A DNA stretch of 64,000 nt, from positions 1 to 64,000 of the forward strand of contig PDSZ01000002.1 in NCBI GenBank assembly GCA_002748705.1, written 5' to 3'. Positions 44,737 to 54,557 of the stretch are shown here, piece after piece. The position numbers and the translations under genes were made by a program. The notes under the pieces were generated by a model. That model was not told where the DNA came from. It was given only the letters and a program-made list of their open reading frames with translations, and did not search any database. Origin of the DNA: Candidatus Fermentibacterota bacterium (lineage in GTDB: Bacteria; Fermentibacterota; Fermentibacteria; Fermentibacterales; Fermentibacteraceae). Each line of letters opens with the position of its first letter. Within the stretch, counting starts at the first letter, position 1.

Positions 44737-45087
44737 CTATATAACAGCTTCAAGTTCCTTCTTACGCTTACGCACCTGAAGACGGACATTACCGAGGCTT
44801 GCGCTGGTCGCAGCCACAACTGACAGAATAGCTTCATTTCCTATAGCGGTCATTACTATCACACCGCCATCATACTCCATCATTGCCTGGCTGAGTTTTC
44901 CTACTTCAAGCTCACGGCCTACACTTTCCGCAGAGCCAAGGCCCGTTGCAACCATTGCACCTATGGCATCCACATCTGCACTGGCTGCTGCCGCTGCCTC
45001 AATAACAAACCCATCACGACCAACACAGACCGCTGCCTCGATACCCTGAACTTCAACAAGCGCATTAAGTATTCCTTTTATTTCCAT
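44737..45087 (-). CDS. Roadblock/LC7 domain protein, 116 residues
   Basis: A stand-alone Roadblock/LC7 domain (MEIKGILNALVEVQGIEAAV start, GRDGFVIEAAA, GAMVATGLGSAESVGRELEVG). Such proteins dimerise and act as scaffolds or GTPase-activating partners of MglA-type GTPases. AGAGG lies six bases before the ATG at 45087; the frame is open upstream but unlike the family. Last gene of the operon. Confidence 0.85.
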   Translation of the reverse strand: MEIKGILNALVEVQGIEAAVCVGRDGFVIEAAAAASADVDAIGAMVATGLGSAESVGRELEVGKLSQAMMEYDGGVIVMTAIGNEAILSVVAATSASLGNVRLQVRKRKKELEAVI

Positions 45088-45174
45088 GTCAAACCTCTTC
45101 CTGCAAGAGTTAATTAATACCCACCGCATTTCTATACAAAACATTGTCCTTGTCGACAACCCCAGGATAATAAG

Positions 45175-46464
45175 CTATTTCAATACCAGCATAGCTGATT
45201 CCAAATCGTGAGATTTCAAATATTCAATTGCCTTTTTAAGTTTTGCTATCTCTTCCCTGGAAGCTCTTTTATCCCTTAACTGCTGAATATGCTGCTCAGC
45301 AGCAAGGAGAAGAGCCTCTATCTGCTTATCAACGGTCTCTGCAGAAGCAACCAGAACTCTGTATTCATCAGATGTTTTTGAACCTTCATCAGTATTTTGT
45401 TCATCCTGTTTTTCTTCTGCCGAAGCTCGCTCTTCATCCTCAATAGTAATTGGCGGAGCAGCACTGGAAGTGACAGATAGATCATTAAGTTTGTTTTCAC
45501 TGGAAAGAACTGCTTCGCCGGTAACAGATGTGACATCGAAGAAATGCAGTGACTTCAGGATTCTCTTCACTTCAGAAAGATCCACAAAGGTTCTGCCGGG
45601 GCTTGCCAGCTGGTACGCAACAATGGCCCGTACGGCAGCTTTAAGGGTCCGCACATTGTTGTTGATGGTGGATGCAATGAAATTGATAGTCTCCTCATTC
45701 GGTCCGAAGCCGCTCTCCGAGAAGCACTGCTTAAGCACTTCCACCCTTGCTTTGAAGTCAAGCGGATTCAGTTTGATGGTTATTCCCGATATGATCCTGG
45801 AGTAGAAATTCCTGTGATAATCACTATCATCTTCAGGTTCAATATTAGAGCAGAGAACTATTGCGTTTTGATCAGAACTCATACGGTTGTATACAGAGCA
45901 GAAAAACTTCTGAAAGCTATAATTACCCTTTGCGAACTGTATATCATCCAGCAGAAGGAAGTGGTGTCTGGTAATCCAGTTAAGTAAATCCAGCTCCTTT
46001 CCGGCTTCTCTGCAGTACTTGTACTCCATCATCAGATCATTGGTGTTAAGCAGAAGCGCCTTCTGGCCGGAAGCCCTGGCCATTGCTGAAAGAAGGTGAG
46101 TCTTTCCCTGACCGGTATGACCGTAAAACAGTACCGGCGAGAGATTACGCCATATTCTGGGTATAAGTGCCACGGTGCGAGCCAGTTCTATCGCATGAAA
46201 GTTATCCTCTGACGCAATGTAGTTATTGAAAGATTTATGGCTTGCATTGGAAAAACCAAGCAGATACTTAAATCTTGAAGCTAAATCCTTATCAATGTTC
46301 AAACTTGCCGGAAGAGCGCCTACTCCACCCTGATACTTGGCAAAATGACAAATGCGTTTAGCGGTGGAATCAGTAATTATTCCTGAATCAGCACAAATCT
46401 CCATGAACTCTGCGAACTTCAGAGGAGGTGAAAAAAGTGTTTCTTTGTTATCACCTGCCTTCAT
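45175..46464 (-). CDS. DnaA-like AAA+ ATPase without DNA-binding domain
   Basis: A 429-residue protein. Residues about 60-300 are an AAA+ module close to DnaA: Walker A GHTGQGKTH (115-122), Walker B LLLDDIQF (170-177), sensor 1 in LCSN, and NNVRTLKAAVRAIVAY as the sensor 2 helix of DnaA. DnaA domain IV, the DNA-binding part, is missing; instead there is a Glu-rich linker and a helix with coiled-coil character. So it is unlikely to be a replication initiator, and its place between Roadblock and MglA genes suggests an ATPase working with this GTPase system. ATG at 46464 overlaps the gene upstream by 14 bases. Confidence 0.8.
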   Translation of the reverse strand: MKAGDNKETLFSPPLKFAEFMEICADSGIITDSTAKRICHFAKYQGGVGALPASLNIDKDLASRFKYLLGFSNASHKSFNNYIASEDNFHAIELARTVALIPRIWRNLSPVLFYGHTGQGKTHLLSAMARASGQKALLLNTNDLMMEYKYCREAGKELDLLNWITRHHFLLLDDIQFAKGNYSFQKFFCSVYNRMSSDQNAIVLCSNIEPEDDSDYHRNFYSRIISGITIKLNPLDFKARVEVLKQCFSESGFGPNEETINFIASTINNNVRTLKAAVRAIVAYQLASPGRTFVDLSEVKRILKSLHFFDVTSVTGEAVLSSENKLNDLSVTSSAAPPITIEDEERASAEEKQDEQNTDEGSKTSDEYRVLVASAETVDKQIEALLLAAEQHIQQLRDKRASREEIAKLKKAIEYLKSHDLESAMLVLK

Positions 46465-47197
46465 ATTTTTCCCCAAATCCACTCTTCTCAAGTTCGGCCA
46501 TGAATTTCCCCAGCTCCATGGAAAGAATACCCAGTCTGGTGTTGGGAGCAGCAAAGAGTACCGTTGTATATCCGTCTGCATCTCCACAAAGCCCCAGAGA
46601 AAAGGACTGAGCATCAATGAAGGTCTTTCCTACCGGTGCCTGGGGATACTCACGAATAAAGCTCTGCACTGCCTTCAGATACCCCTTTATAGATTCTCTG
46701 TAGTCACCTTCCGACTCAGATGCTGCAACCAACCGTCCCTTTGAATCCACGACACAGGCAAAAGAAGCATGAGCCGCTTTCGCAAGAAAACTGTCAGGTA
46801 TAACCACAGGTTCAATTTTAGTTTCCTCATTCTGAGGATTTCCTGATCTTTTAGCCTCTTCAGCTTCTCGCAGTTCCGCTTCCCGCTTTTTCCTTTCATC
46901 CCTTTCTTTAACCGCCCACATAATTATGTGGTGGAGATCACCGGTAACAGTCTTCTCATAACAGGCAATATCTGATTCGAAAGAGAACTCGCCCTCTTTC
47001 CAGTCTATAACACATGATAGAACTTCTTTACCACTGGCCTCTCCGCAAGCGGCATGAATCAGCTTGCCGCGTGAATAGAAAAACTCTGCTGAGCCCTCAG
47101 AACCTTCAACAGTCAACCTGCCGGTGAGTCTATTGGTATTGGGAAGCTGGAGAAGGGAGACTATACCGAATTCTTTAAGATTTCCGGTAAATGCCAT
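46451..47197 (-). CDS. DUF4388 (PATAN)-Roadblock fusion protein
   Basis: A 248-residue protein. Residues 1-105 are a DUF4388/PATAN domain (FTGNLKEFGIVSLLQLPNTNRLTG..., GKLIHAACG, GEFSF), often found with response regulators and MglA systems. A charged helix (110-135) links it to a Roadblock-like domain (about 140-245). It should be a regulator or effector of the GTPase encoded just upstream. Confidence 0.8.
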   Translation of the reverse strand: MAFTGNLKEFGIVSLLQLPNTNRLTGRLTVEGSEGSAEFFYSRGKLIHAACGEASGKEVLSCVIDWKEGEFSFESDIACYEKTVTGDLHHIIMWAVKERDERKKREAELREAEEAKRSGNPQNEETKIEPVVIPDSFLAKAAHASFACVVDSKGRLVAASESEGDYRESIKGYLKAVQSFIREYPQAPVGKTFIDAQSFSLGLCGDADGYTTVLFAAPNTRLGILSMELGKFMAELEKSGFGEKYEGR

Positions 47198-47209
47198 CTG
47201 ACTCCTTTC

Positions 47210-47803
47210 TTAAAAACCCTCAGGCTGAAAACGCCTGATAACTTCCTTGCTTATTATTTTCAGGGTATGCATAACACCTCGCCCATCAGTGGCAACAGAT
47301 TCAGTAACCGGTATTGAAGGATTAAGAGCCAGTTTCTTCTCAAGAATGCCCAGAGGCAGAGGTTCATCTGCATCTCTTTTGTTGTACTGAAGCACAATGG
47401 GATAGTATTCAACCTCTACACCGAAGCTCTTCAGATTATCAACCAAACGACCGTACATCTCCAGATTGTCTTCCAGTCTGTCGGGATTTGAATCTGCCAC
47501 AAAAACAACTCCATCAGCTCCTTCAAGAATGATCCTTCTGCTTGCCTCGTAGAAAACCTGGCCGGGAATTGTGTACAGATGAAACTTGATTGAAAATCCC
47601 TGAACAGTCCCAAGGGATACAGGAAAGAAATCAAAGAACAGAGTTCGTTCCTCTTCAGTGTCCAGTACCAGCATATCACCCTTATACTTATCCATGAGGG
47701 TTTTGTGAATATAAAGCAGGTTAGTTGTCTTTCCGCTCATTCCAGGCCCGAAGTATACAATCTTGAAAACAAACTGCCGGTTCTCAAGATCAAGATGAGG
47801 CAT
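47210..47803 (-). CDS. MglA-like small GTPase
   Basis: A 197-residue Ras-like GTPase. P-loop GPGMSGKTT (19-27), the MglA hallmark RTLFFDFFP in switch I, YTIPGQ in switch II, and NKRD for guanine are present. MglA proteins set cell polarity and control motility or protein placement, with Roadblock proteins (MglB) as GTPase activators. Start at the ATG 47803 (MPHLDLENRQFVFKIVYFG). Overlaps the upstream Roadblock gene by 14 bases. Confidence 0.92.
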   Translation of the reverse strand: MPHLDLENRQFVFKIVYFGPGMSGKTTNLLYIHKTLMDKYKGDMLVLDTEEERTLFFDFFPVSLGTVQGFSIKFHLYTIPGQVFYEASRRIILEGADGVVFVADSNPDRLEDNLEMYGRLVDNLKSFGVEVEYYPIVLQYNKRDADEPLPLGILEKKLALNPSIPVTESVATDGRGVMHTLKIISKEVIRRFQPEGF

Positions 47804-48302
47804 CCTCACCCTCTCCAACAACAAATATTCTGTCTATCAGGTTCATGGCATATTCCTTGAACTCAGGTACCGACAGAGTCTCCACTACTTCATCTTTTCT
47901 TACCCTGTCTTCCTCCAGGCTTTTCAGCAGCTCACCGGCTGCTCCTCTGGCTGCGAACCTGACCTGTCCTATTCTGGCATAGTCCTCGAAAACTATTACC
48001 ATCATTGACTGAGCGCCGATGAGGGAAATATGGATGTGCCTCTTTTCACCCTGCTGAAGCAGAATTGAAAACTGCTCCTCGCCTACGATGTTTGCAACTT
48101 CTTTGGTGGCTGAGAACATTCCGGCTACAAGTGCAGCAAGGGCAGTTGAATTCAGGGATGCAGCTGTTCCGGCCTGTCCAAGACAGATTCCTTTACGACT
48201 TATCAGAAGAGCGGTTATGGCCTCTGTCTTATGGACTAAGGCGTCTAATATATTGTTTATGTTTGTATCTACATACTTTAATTCGTTGCTATGGCTGTCC
48301 AC
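47790..48302 (-). CDS. Roadblock/LC7 protein, MglB-like
   Basis: About 170 residues, with a Roadblock domain (YVDTNINNILDALVHKTEAITALLIS, STALAALVAGMFSATKEVANIVGEE) and a helical C-terminal tail. Being directly upstream of the MglA-like gene, it is the best MglB candidate. A TTG at 48332 opens the frame; the GTG at 48302 with GGAG four bases before it seems a better start. First gene of the operon. Confidence 0.8.
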   Translation of the reverse strand: MDSHSNELKYVDTNINNILDALVHKTEAITALLISRKGICLGQAGTAASLNSTALAALVAGMFSATKEVANIVGEEQFSILLQQGEKRHIHISLIGAQSMMVIVFEDYARIGQVRFAARGAAGELLKSLEEDRVRKDEVVETLSVPEFKEYAMNLIDRIFVVGEGEDASS

Positions 48303-48618
48303 TTTTCTCCAATCGTTTTGTACTGATTCCAAGTATTGCAGATAAGATACTCTTTGTCCAGCATCTTATATACCTGTGAATCTGATCTCGTTTTCTCAAA
48401 TCAAATCCAGGTTCTGAAGAGATATAATAATACTGTAAGCTCACCACCTGCCCTGGTTATCACCCCCTTCAGGACTGGCAAATGTTTTTTCAGCTCAGGT
48501 GAATCTAAGAACTGGCGGAACAAACCAGGACGCCAGATAATGCCTGATATTAAATGTTACAACCAGATATTAAGGTAACATTACATCATATACTACAATC
48601 AAAAGAGCTCAGGAATCG

Positions 48619-50676
48619 TTAATAGTTGAGTAGCCCCATTTTTTCCAGAAGCTTCTTCTGAATATTTGGTGGTACTGTGGCATATTCCTTGAACTGCATG
48701 GTATAGCCTGCTCTGCCCTGTGTAAGGCTTCTAAGAGCGCTTGTGTAACCAAATAGTTCTGCCAGAGGTATGTCTGCCAGGATTGCCTGGGCTTCACCAC
48801 GCTGTTCTATGGAAACCACGCTGCCCCTCCTGGAGTTCACGTCTCCTATAACATCGCCCATGTAATCAGACGGTGTTACTATATCCACCTTCATTACAGG
48901 TTCCCGAATAACCGGCTGGGCTTTCTGCAAGGCCTTTCTCAAAGCGACGGCAGCTGCTGAACTGTATCCTATCTCTGTGGAATCAGTTTCATGAACTGAA
49001 GCCGCCTTAAGAACTATCTCCACTCCATCCAGAGGGAACCCTGCAAGGACTCCTGCACCGATGGAGCCCATCACACCGCTCTGGGCAGAATCAACGAAAA
49101 GTCTTGGAACATCGGCAACCTCAGACCTGAAGGCAACACCCTTATCAGCCGGCCCCACAGAGATGACAGCGTTACCGAAGTTTCCCTTTCCACCGATAAG
49201 TCGCTCAAATGTGTCTTCCCCTTCAGCACAGAGAGCAACACCTTCACGGTAAGATACCTGCGGCTTACCAGTACGGACTTCCAGCTTCTTCTCCCGCCTG
49301 AGCCTGTCAACAATTATCTCAAGGTGAAGCTCACCCATTCCACGAATAAGGGTCTGTCCGGTTTCTCTGTCTGTTCCCACCTTGAAACTGGGATCCTCGC
49401 TTGTAAGGTCTGAAAGGGCCTCTTCCAGCTTCTTTTCATCTGCTGTGCTGGCAGGCTCAATTGCCATCTGCATAACAGGCTCAACAAACTGTATCCTCTC
49501 AAGAATCATCGGTTTACCGGTTGAGGTGAGAGTATCGCCTGTAGCGGCATTCTTCATTCCAGCTGCCGCAATGTCACCTTCAGACACCTGTTCCAGATTG
49601 GCCCGTTTATCTGCGTGCATCATAACAAGCCTTGTAAGCCGTTCCTTTTTGCCTGTACGGTTGTTAAGTACGGCTTCGCCATCCTTCGCCTTTCCTGAGT
49701 AAACACGAAGATAGGCCAGCCTGCCAAGATGGGGGTCACTCTGTATCTTGAACACCAGAGCGGTAAAAGGTTCGTTTTCAGACCGTTCTCTGGTTTCCTC
49801 CTGGCCATTTGGTTTAAGGCCTGTTACAGGAGGAAGCTCTTCAGGGGCCGGAAGCCAGTCAACCACTGCGTCCAGCAGCATCTGAACACCTACATTCCTC
49901 AGAGCTGCGCCGCAGAGAACCGGAACAAAGGCTCCTTCCAGGGTGCCCTTCCGTATAAGCGATCTTATCTCAGCTTCCTCAAGTTCTCCGGCAAAGTATC
50001 TCTCCATTGCTTCTTCATCCAGATCAGCAACAGATTCCTTCACCATTTCAAGGGCATCCTGAGCTTCCTGTGCAAATTCATCGGGAATATCAGTTTCCTC
50101 AAACTGGGAACCCAGAGTTTTCGGGTCAAAATGCAGAGCCTTCTGCCTGATAACATCTATAACACCCTTGAAGGAAGAGCCCTGTCCCAGAGGAAGCATA
50201 ACCGGCAGAGGTATTTCTCCCAGTATATCCCGCATCATCTGAAGCACCCTCTGAAAGTCGGCCCCCTGTCTGTCAAGTTTGTTTACAAAGGCAACCGAAG
50301 GAACTGAATATCGCTGAGCCTGTCTCCATACCGTTTCAGTCTGTGGCTCTACACCGCCCACTGCACAGAAAACCCCAACACCGCCATCCAGTACACGAAG
50401 AGCCCTTTCCACCTCTGCGGTGAAATCCACATGCCCTGGAGTATCAATGATGTTTATTCTTGTGTTCTTCCAGTGACAGGTGGTTGCAGCGGAAACAATG
50501 GTAATCCCCCGCTCTCTCTCCTGGGGCATCCAGTCCATCACAGCAGTGCCGTGGTCAACATCTCCCATACGGTGGGTGCGTCCGGTATAGAAGAGCATCC
50601 GCTCTGTAACAGTTGTCTTGCCAGCATCTATGTGGGCGAAAATTCCTATGTTCCTGGTTGTCTCAGCCGAGGCCAT
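48619..50676 (-). CDS. Translation elongation factor G
   Basis: A 685-residue translational GTPase. AHIDAGKTT (P-loop), [13 protein letters not shown] and NKLD give all GTPase motifs, followed by domains II-V. It moves tRNA and mRNA after peptide transfer. The gene stands alone, not with rpsL, rpsG and tuf, and may be a second EF-G copy (EF-G2 type) rather than the main one; this cannot be settled here. AAGGAG stands before the ATG. An 8-bp inverted repeat at 48553-48582 may be its weak terminator. Confidence 0.92.
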   Translation of the reverse strand: MASAETTRNIGIFAHIDAGKTTVTERMLFYTGRTHRMGDVDHGTAVMDWMPQERERGITIVSAATTCHWKNTRINIIDTPGHVDFTAEVERALRVLDGGVGVFCAVGGVEPQTETVWRQAQRYSVPSVAFVNKLDRQGADFQRVLQMMRDILGEIPLPVMLPLGQGSSFKGVIDVIRQKALHFDPKTLGSQFEETDIPDEFAQEAQDALEMVKESVADLDEEAMERYFAGELEEAEIRSLIRKGTLEGAFVPVLCGAALRNVGVQMLLDAVVDWLPAPEELPPVTGLKPNGQEETRERSENEPFTALVFKIQSDPHLGRLAYLRVYSGKAKDGEAVLNNRTGKKERLTRLVMMHADKRANLEQVSEGDIAAAGMKNAATGDTLTSTGKPMILERIQFVEPVMQMAIEPASTADEKKLEEALSDLTSEDPSFKVGTDRETGQTLIRGMGELHLEIIVDRLRREKKLEVRTGKPQVSYREGVALCAEGEDTFERLIGGKGNFGNAVISVGPADKGVAFRSEVADVPRLFVDSAQSGVMGSIGAGVLAGFPLDGVEIVLKAASVHETDSTEIGYSSAAAVALRKALQKAQPVIREPVMKVDIVTPSDYMGDVIGDVNSRRGSVVSIEQRGEAQAILADIPLAELFGYTSALRSLTQGRAGYTMQFKEYATVPPNIQKKLLEKMGLLNY

Positions 50677-50947
50677 TTCCGATTCTCCTTGTTTGTATCA
50701 ACCTTGAGACAGCAACTTATTAAGATGAACGAAAATGTCAACCTTACACAACAACTTCCTCCTGAAAACCATAACCACCGGTCATTGAACTGGACATTGA
50801 AGCAGGTAAGCAGGCAATCTACAGAACTCTCACAAAGAGACAAACTGTATTTTCAGCTGGCAGGTACAACTTCAAAGCACAGTGTTAGTTCACGGAACAA
50901 CGCACCAGAGACCGAGAAGGCTTCCTGAAGGACCAGACATACTCAAA

Positions 50948-51055
50948 CAGGACATAAGCAGTCCTTCTCAAGACCAGACAACCTGCCCTTAGCCCCTGCA
51001 CCACAGAATCCTTTTCAGAGCAGGACATAAGCAGGTATTATCAAGATCAGGCAAC
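50948..51055. repeat. Two 35-base imperfect direct repeats, period 73
   Basis: CAGGACATAAGCAG..TC.TCAAGA-CAG-CAAC at 50948-50982 and at 51021-51055. The bases between are unrelated. Confidence 0.85.
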
Positions 51056-51079
51056 AGCTTGCATAGCTGAAAAAAACTG

Positions 51080-51451
51080 CTACCAGCTTGTAAGACCATT
51101 CTCTATGTATCCGTGTGAGTGTGCCGCAGGGCACTGAATCTTCCATGAATCTCTGTCAGCTATATACTGGTAACTGCCTCCCTCCGGACAGCTAATCGGT
51201 ACAGAAAGCGCTTCGTCAAGGGTCTCAGGAGGTCCCTCGTGCTGAGAGATATACATTATTACCTGAGTCGAGGCTGTCTGCAAATTGGCACGGCAGGCAT
51301 TCTGCCGGGCAAGATCCACCCCTGCATCAAGATCAGGAACAGCAGCATTTTCAATCTCATCTTCAGGAATATTTATTGCCGGATCAGTATCAGGCTTCTC
51401 ACCACAGCCAAGAAGGAGAAGCAGCAATGCAAAAACAGCCAGGTGTTTCAT
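51080..51451 (-). CDS. Small lipoprotein with pseudopilin-like C-terminal region
   Basis: A 123-residue exported lipoprotein: MKHLAVFALLLLLLGC with lipobox LLGC. The mature part (CRANLQTASTQVIMYISQHE..PPETLDEAL, CPEGGSYQYI, WKIQCPAAH) looks like the globular part of type II pseudopilins, where CP..G.Y.Y and C..H are typical, but without the pilin N-terminal helix. The role is unknown. Start at the ATG 51451; a frame nine codons longer is less likely. Confidence 0.6.
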   Translation of the reverse strand: MKHLAVFALLLLLLGCGEKPDTDPAINIPEDEIENAAVPDLDAGVDLARQNACRANLQTASTQVIMYISQHEGPPETLDEALSVPISCPEGGSYQYIADRDSWKIQCPAAHSHGYIENGLTSW

Positions 51452-51534
51452 AATTCTCTCTCTCTGATTATTGTCCATGTACAGGTAAACGACGACTTTA
51501 ATTTATTTGCATCAGAACCCAAAAGGAAGTGTGT

Positions 51535-52743
51535 ATGACACCGGGACCAGTGCTTATTCTGGGCACAATGCTGCTGACAGGCTTCATAGCAGGAAAACTC
51601 GTATCCCGAACAGGCCTTCCGGAAGTAACAGGATACATCATGGCAGGGGTGCTTCTGAATCCTCAGGTTTCAAGGCTGGTTCCTGAAGGTTTCGTACTGC
51701 ATTCAGACCTTACCACAAGCCTTACACTGGCAATCATCACCTTTTCAGTAGGCGCAAGCCTGTACCTGCCCACATTGAAGAAGGTTGGCAGAACCATAGG
51801 ACTGGCAGCTGTTCTGGAAGCTGAATTTGCAAATATCTTTATTGCAGTGGGTTTTGCTCTTCTGCTTCCACTTCTTCTGCCTGAAACTGCTCCGGCAGCT
51901 ATTCCGCTTGCTCTGCTCTTCGGTGCTCTCGGTTCTCCTACTGACCCTTCAGCAACGCTGGCTGTTACCAGACAGTACAAATGCAACGGGCCGGTAACAA
52001 AAACCGTAATGGGAGTCGCGGCTCTGGATGACGGTATTGGAATGATTAACTACAGTACAGCCTCTGCAGCTGCTGCTGTTATTCTTGCCCACACTGCCTT
52101 CTCAGTGAATTCTGTTCTCACACCTCTTCTCAGAATACTTACTTCACTTGCTGCGGGAGGTCTTTTTGGCTGGCTGTTTTCCGTTATGGAGAAAAAGCAG
52201 TTCGCTAAAACAGACGCCGGAATACTTGCTCTGCTTCTCGGCACCCTCTACACCTGCTACGGTGCAGCACTTCTTGTTGACGCAGATTCACTTCTTGCAG
52301 TAATGACGATGGGTTTTGTGGTGGTTAATTCAGGAAAATGGTGCAGAAACATTCCTGATAAAATAGCAGGTGGACTTGATCAGCTGGTATTTATTCTCTT
52401 CTTCACCATAAGCGGAATGAAGCTTGACTTCACAGTTCTTGCCTCCTCTGCCCTTTTAGTTGTGGTTTTCGTATTGCTGAGAGTTGCAGGCAAGATGACA
52501 GGAACCGCTCTGGGAGCAAAACTCACAGACGCTCCTGCAACTGTACGCAAATACACAGGATTCTGCCTTGTGCCCCAGGGAGGAATAGTTATCGGCCTGG
52601 CCCTGCTGCTTCAGTCCAGACCTGAGTTTTCAGACTTCTCCGGCACTCTGGTCAGCGTTATTCTGGGAACTGTTATTATCCATGAACTTGCAGGCCCCGT
52701 GCTATCTAAATGGGCGTTGAAAAAAGCAGGTGAGTTGCTCTGA
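51535..52743 (+). CDS. Cation/proton antiporter, CPA2 type
   Basis: A 402-residue inner-membrane protein with about 12 hydrophobic helices. RTGLPEVTGYIMAGVLLNP at the N-terminus and GALGSPTDPSATLAV..GVAALDDGIG, with the paired acidic residues of the ion site, are typical of sodium/hydrogen exchangers of the CPA2 family. The ATG at 51535 has AAGGAAG five bases before it. Single gene; Na+ or K+ specificity cannot be told. Confidence 0.88.
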   Translation: MTPGPVLILGTMLLTGFIAGKLVSRTGLPEVTGYIMAGVLLNPQVSRLVPEGFVLHSDLTTSLTLAIITFSVGASLYLPTLKKVGRTIGLAAVLEAEFANIFIAVGFALLLPLLLPETAPAAIPLALLFGALGSPTDPSATLAVTRQYKCNGPVTKTVMGVAALDDGIGMINYSTASAAAAVILAHTAFSVNSVLTPLLRILTSLAAGGLFGWLFSVMEKKQFAKTDAGILALLLGTLYTCYGAALLVDADSLLAVMTMGFVVVNSGKWCRNIPDKIAGGLDQLVFILFFTISGMKLDFTVLASSALLVVVFVLLRVAGKMTGTALGAKLTDAPATVRKYTGFCLVPQGGIVIGLALLLQSRPEFSDFSGTLVSVILGTVIIHELAGPVLSKWALKKAGELL

Positions 52744-52837
52744 CAGGCAGGCTGTCGTACAGGGAGCACAATAACTGACTTACTAAACAGCGTCCCAGCC
52801 CGGCAATCGCCAGCCCCACATCTATAAGTTACTTGGA

Positions 52838-52996
52838 AGAGTTACAGATACAGTATAACAGCATTCCACATCACTTCAGCACGGATAGACCAATACCTGA
52901 CTTGGAGTTACAGGTACAGCTCTGGAAACCTTGTCTCAATGTCAGGAGGGGGATTGTCAATACCTGACTTGCAAAACAGAGTTACAGGTACAGAGC
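52838..52996. repeat. Three imperfect direct copies, periods about 66 and 74
   Basis: GAGTTACAGATACAG (52839-), GAGTTACAGGTACAG (52905-) and GAGTTACAGGTACAG (52979-). The last two are also preceded by CAATACCTGACTTG, with an 8-base insertion in the third copy. They fill the spacer between the antiporter and the protease. Confidence 0.8.
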
Positions 52997-53026
52997 CCTG
53001 TCTGAATTCAGCTCTTCAAATGAGTT

Positions 53027-54472
53027 CTAAAGTATAACCCTGTTCCTGGCTATTCCGTATCTCTCCATTATCTCAGGGTTCATCTCCTCAGAGAGGGATC
53101 TGTCCAGAACTATCACATTGTCAAGATTGGTCTTCAGCACAAGGAACTCTCCTTCACCTGAGTCAATAAGTCGGGCAAAATGGTTGAAATCAGAGACCGT
53201 GACACCGTCAACTGTTTCAATTATCTCGTTCTGCAGGGTTTCGTAACCTGTATTGACTTCTGCAGGCAGCATGAAGGTGAGCACAACTATCTCATTTCTA
53301 TCCTCAGTTCTCCAGTTATCAAAGAGTAAAGGATAACTGAGATAGTCAACTGCGTTCAGATACCAGTCTCCGCCCCAGGATTCCAGATAGTTCAAAGAAA
53401 GAGGCATGAACACAGCGCCGCCATAAATTAGGTACTCAGCAGGCCTGTCATATATCTTCGCCGACACAACAGTAAGATCATGAATGGTTGCATCCAGGGT
53501 CAGGTTAACGGTGATGGGATCGCCGTTCCGTATCACATCCATGGAAATGCTCTCATCAAGCTGATGCCTGTTTATCATGTAGTCCAGCCTTGTTCTGCTT
53601 CCGTCACGGAGTTCAACTGTACCGTCCCCTGCAATGGCCTTTCCGTCAATGGCCATAACCACATCCCCGATCTGGAGTGAGGCGGAAGCAGGGGAATCCC
53701 AGGCAAGACTGGAAACCATAACACCGGTCTGCTCATCGGGAATACCGTATCTATGCGAAAAAGCATCATTCCGAATAGTCTGATAACTGAACCCTGCAGA
53801 TGGGAAGCCGTTGTACTTACCGTCTTCCATGTCCTCAAAGAAGTGCTCTATCACAGGCACAGGAATCACATAGCCGATACCGTCTGCACTTGTCATGGTC
53901 TGCATGGTCACGCCGATTATGCGGTTATCTATGATCGCAGGCCCTCCGCTGTTACCGGGATTGATAGCAGCATCAATCTGCACAGTGAGAAGCGAGAGAC
54001 CGCTGTGCGCATATCTGGAACTCTCTATTCTGGAAACAACGCCCTTTGTTGTACTCAGGGCATCACCACCCATGGGATAACCGTAGACAGTTACCTCATC
54101 ACGGGCTTTCGGCAGGTCTCCAAGCTGAAGAGGTCTTATGCCTTCAAAGAAGCTCGGTTCATACACAGTTATCAGAGCCAGATCAGCATCATGGGAAACG
54201 GCAACAACGAAAGCCTGATACTTCCTGGGGTCACCTTCCCGGCGCACCTGAATGAAGGTCTGGTCACTTACAACATGGGCATTGGTAAGTATAAGATCAC
54301 CTTCCACCACACATCCGGAACCGGAGGTCTCCATAGGAGCATCGGTGCTCCATGGAATGTAATAGTTGTAGGAAGCGCTGTTGGTATAAATCTTTACCAT
54401 TGCCTGATCCACAATGTCCGCGCTGGCTGCAGCAGCTGAAATCAGCATTATCATAACAGCATATATTCTCAT
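53027..54472 (-). CDS. Exported trypsin-like serine protease with PDZ domain (DegP/HtrA-like)
   Basis: A 481-residue exported protease. A signal peptide (about 1-18) is followed by a chymotrypsin-fold domain with the full triad: H66 in TNAHVV, D97 in DADLAL, S175 in NPGNSGGP. Residues about 240-330 form a PDZ domain (DSPASASLQIGDVVMAIDG), and the C-terminal 100 residues may be a second, diverged PDZ. It should act in protein quality control in the periplasm or envelope. GAGGA stands eight bases before the ATG. Confidence 0.9.
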   Translation of the reverse strand: MRIYAVMIMLISAAAASADIVDQAMVKIYTNSASYNYYIPWSTDAPMETSGSGCVVEGDLILTNAHVVSDQTFIQVRREGDPRKYQAFVVAVSHDADLALITVYEPSFFEGIRPLQLGDLPKARDEVTVYGYPMGGDALSTTKGVVSRIESSRYAHSGLSLLTVQIDAAINPGNSGGPAIIDNRIIGVTMQTMTSADGIGYVIPVPVIEHFFEDMEDGKYNGFPSAGFSYQTIRNDAFSHRYGIPDEQTGVMVSSLAWDSPASASLQIGDVVMAIDGKAIAGDGTVELRDGSRTRLDYMINRHQLDESISMDVIRNGDPITVNLTLDATIHDLTVVSAKIYDRPAEYLIYGGAVFMPLSLNYLESWGGDWYLNAVDYLSYPLLFDNWRTEDRNEIVVLTFMLPAEVNTGYETLQNEIIETVDGVTVSDFNHFARLIDSGEGEFLVLKTNLDNVIVLDRSLSEEMNPEIMERYGIARNRVIL

Positions 54473-54557
54473 GAAAAAATCCTCACTTGATCGGGTGTTA
54501 CAACAGAGCCTATTCTAAGCAACCTGCGGTATTTCCGCCATTTTTCATGGAGGCAGA

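Noticed and set aside
46465..46617. N-terminal extension of the DnaA-like ATPase
   Set aside because: It overlaps the upstream gene by about 165 bases in another frame and its Trp-rich sequence does not fit the domain; the ATG at 46464 is better.
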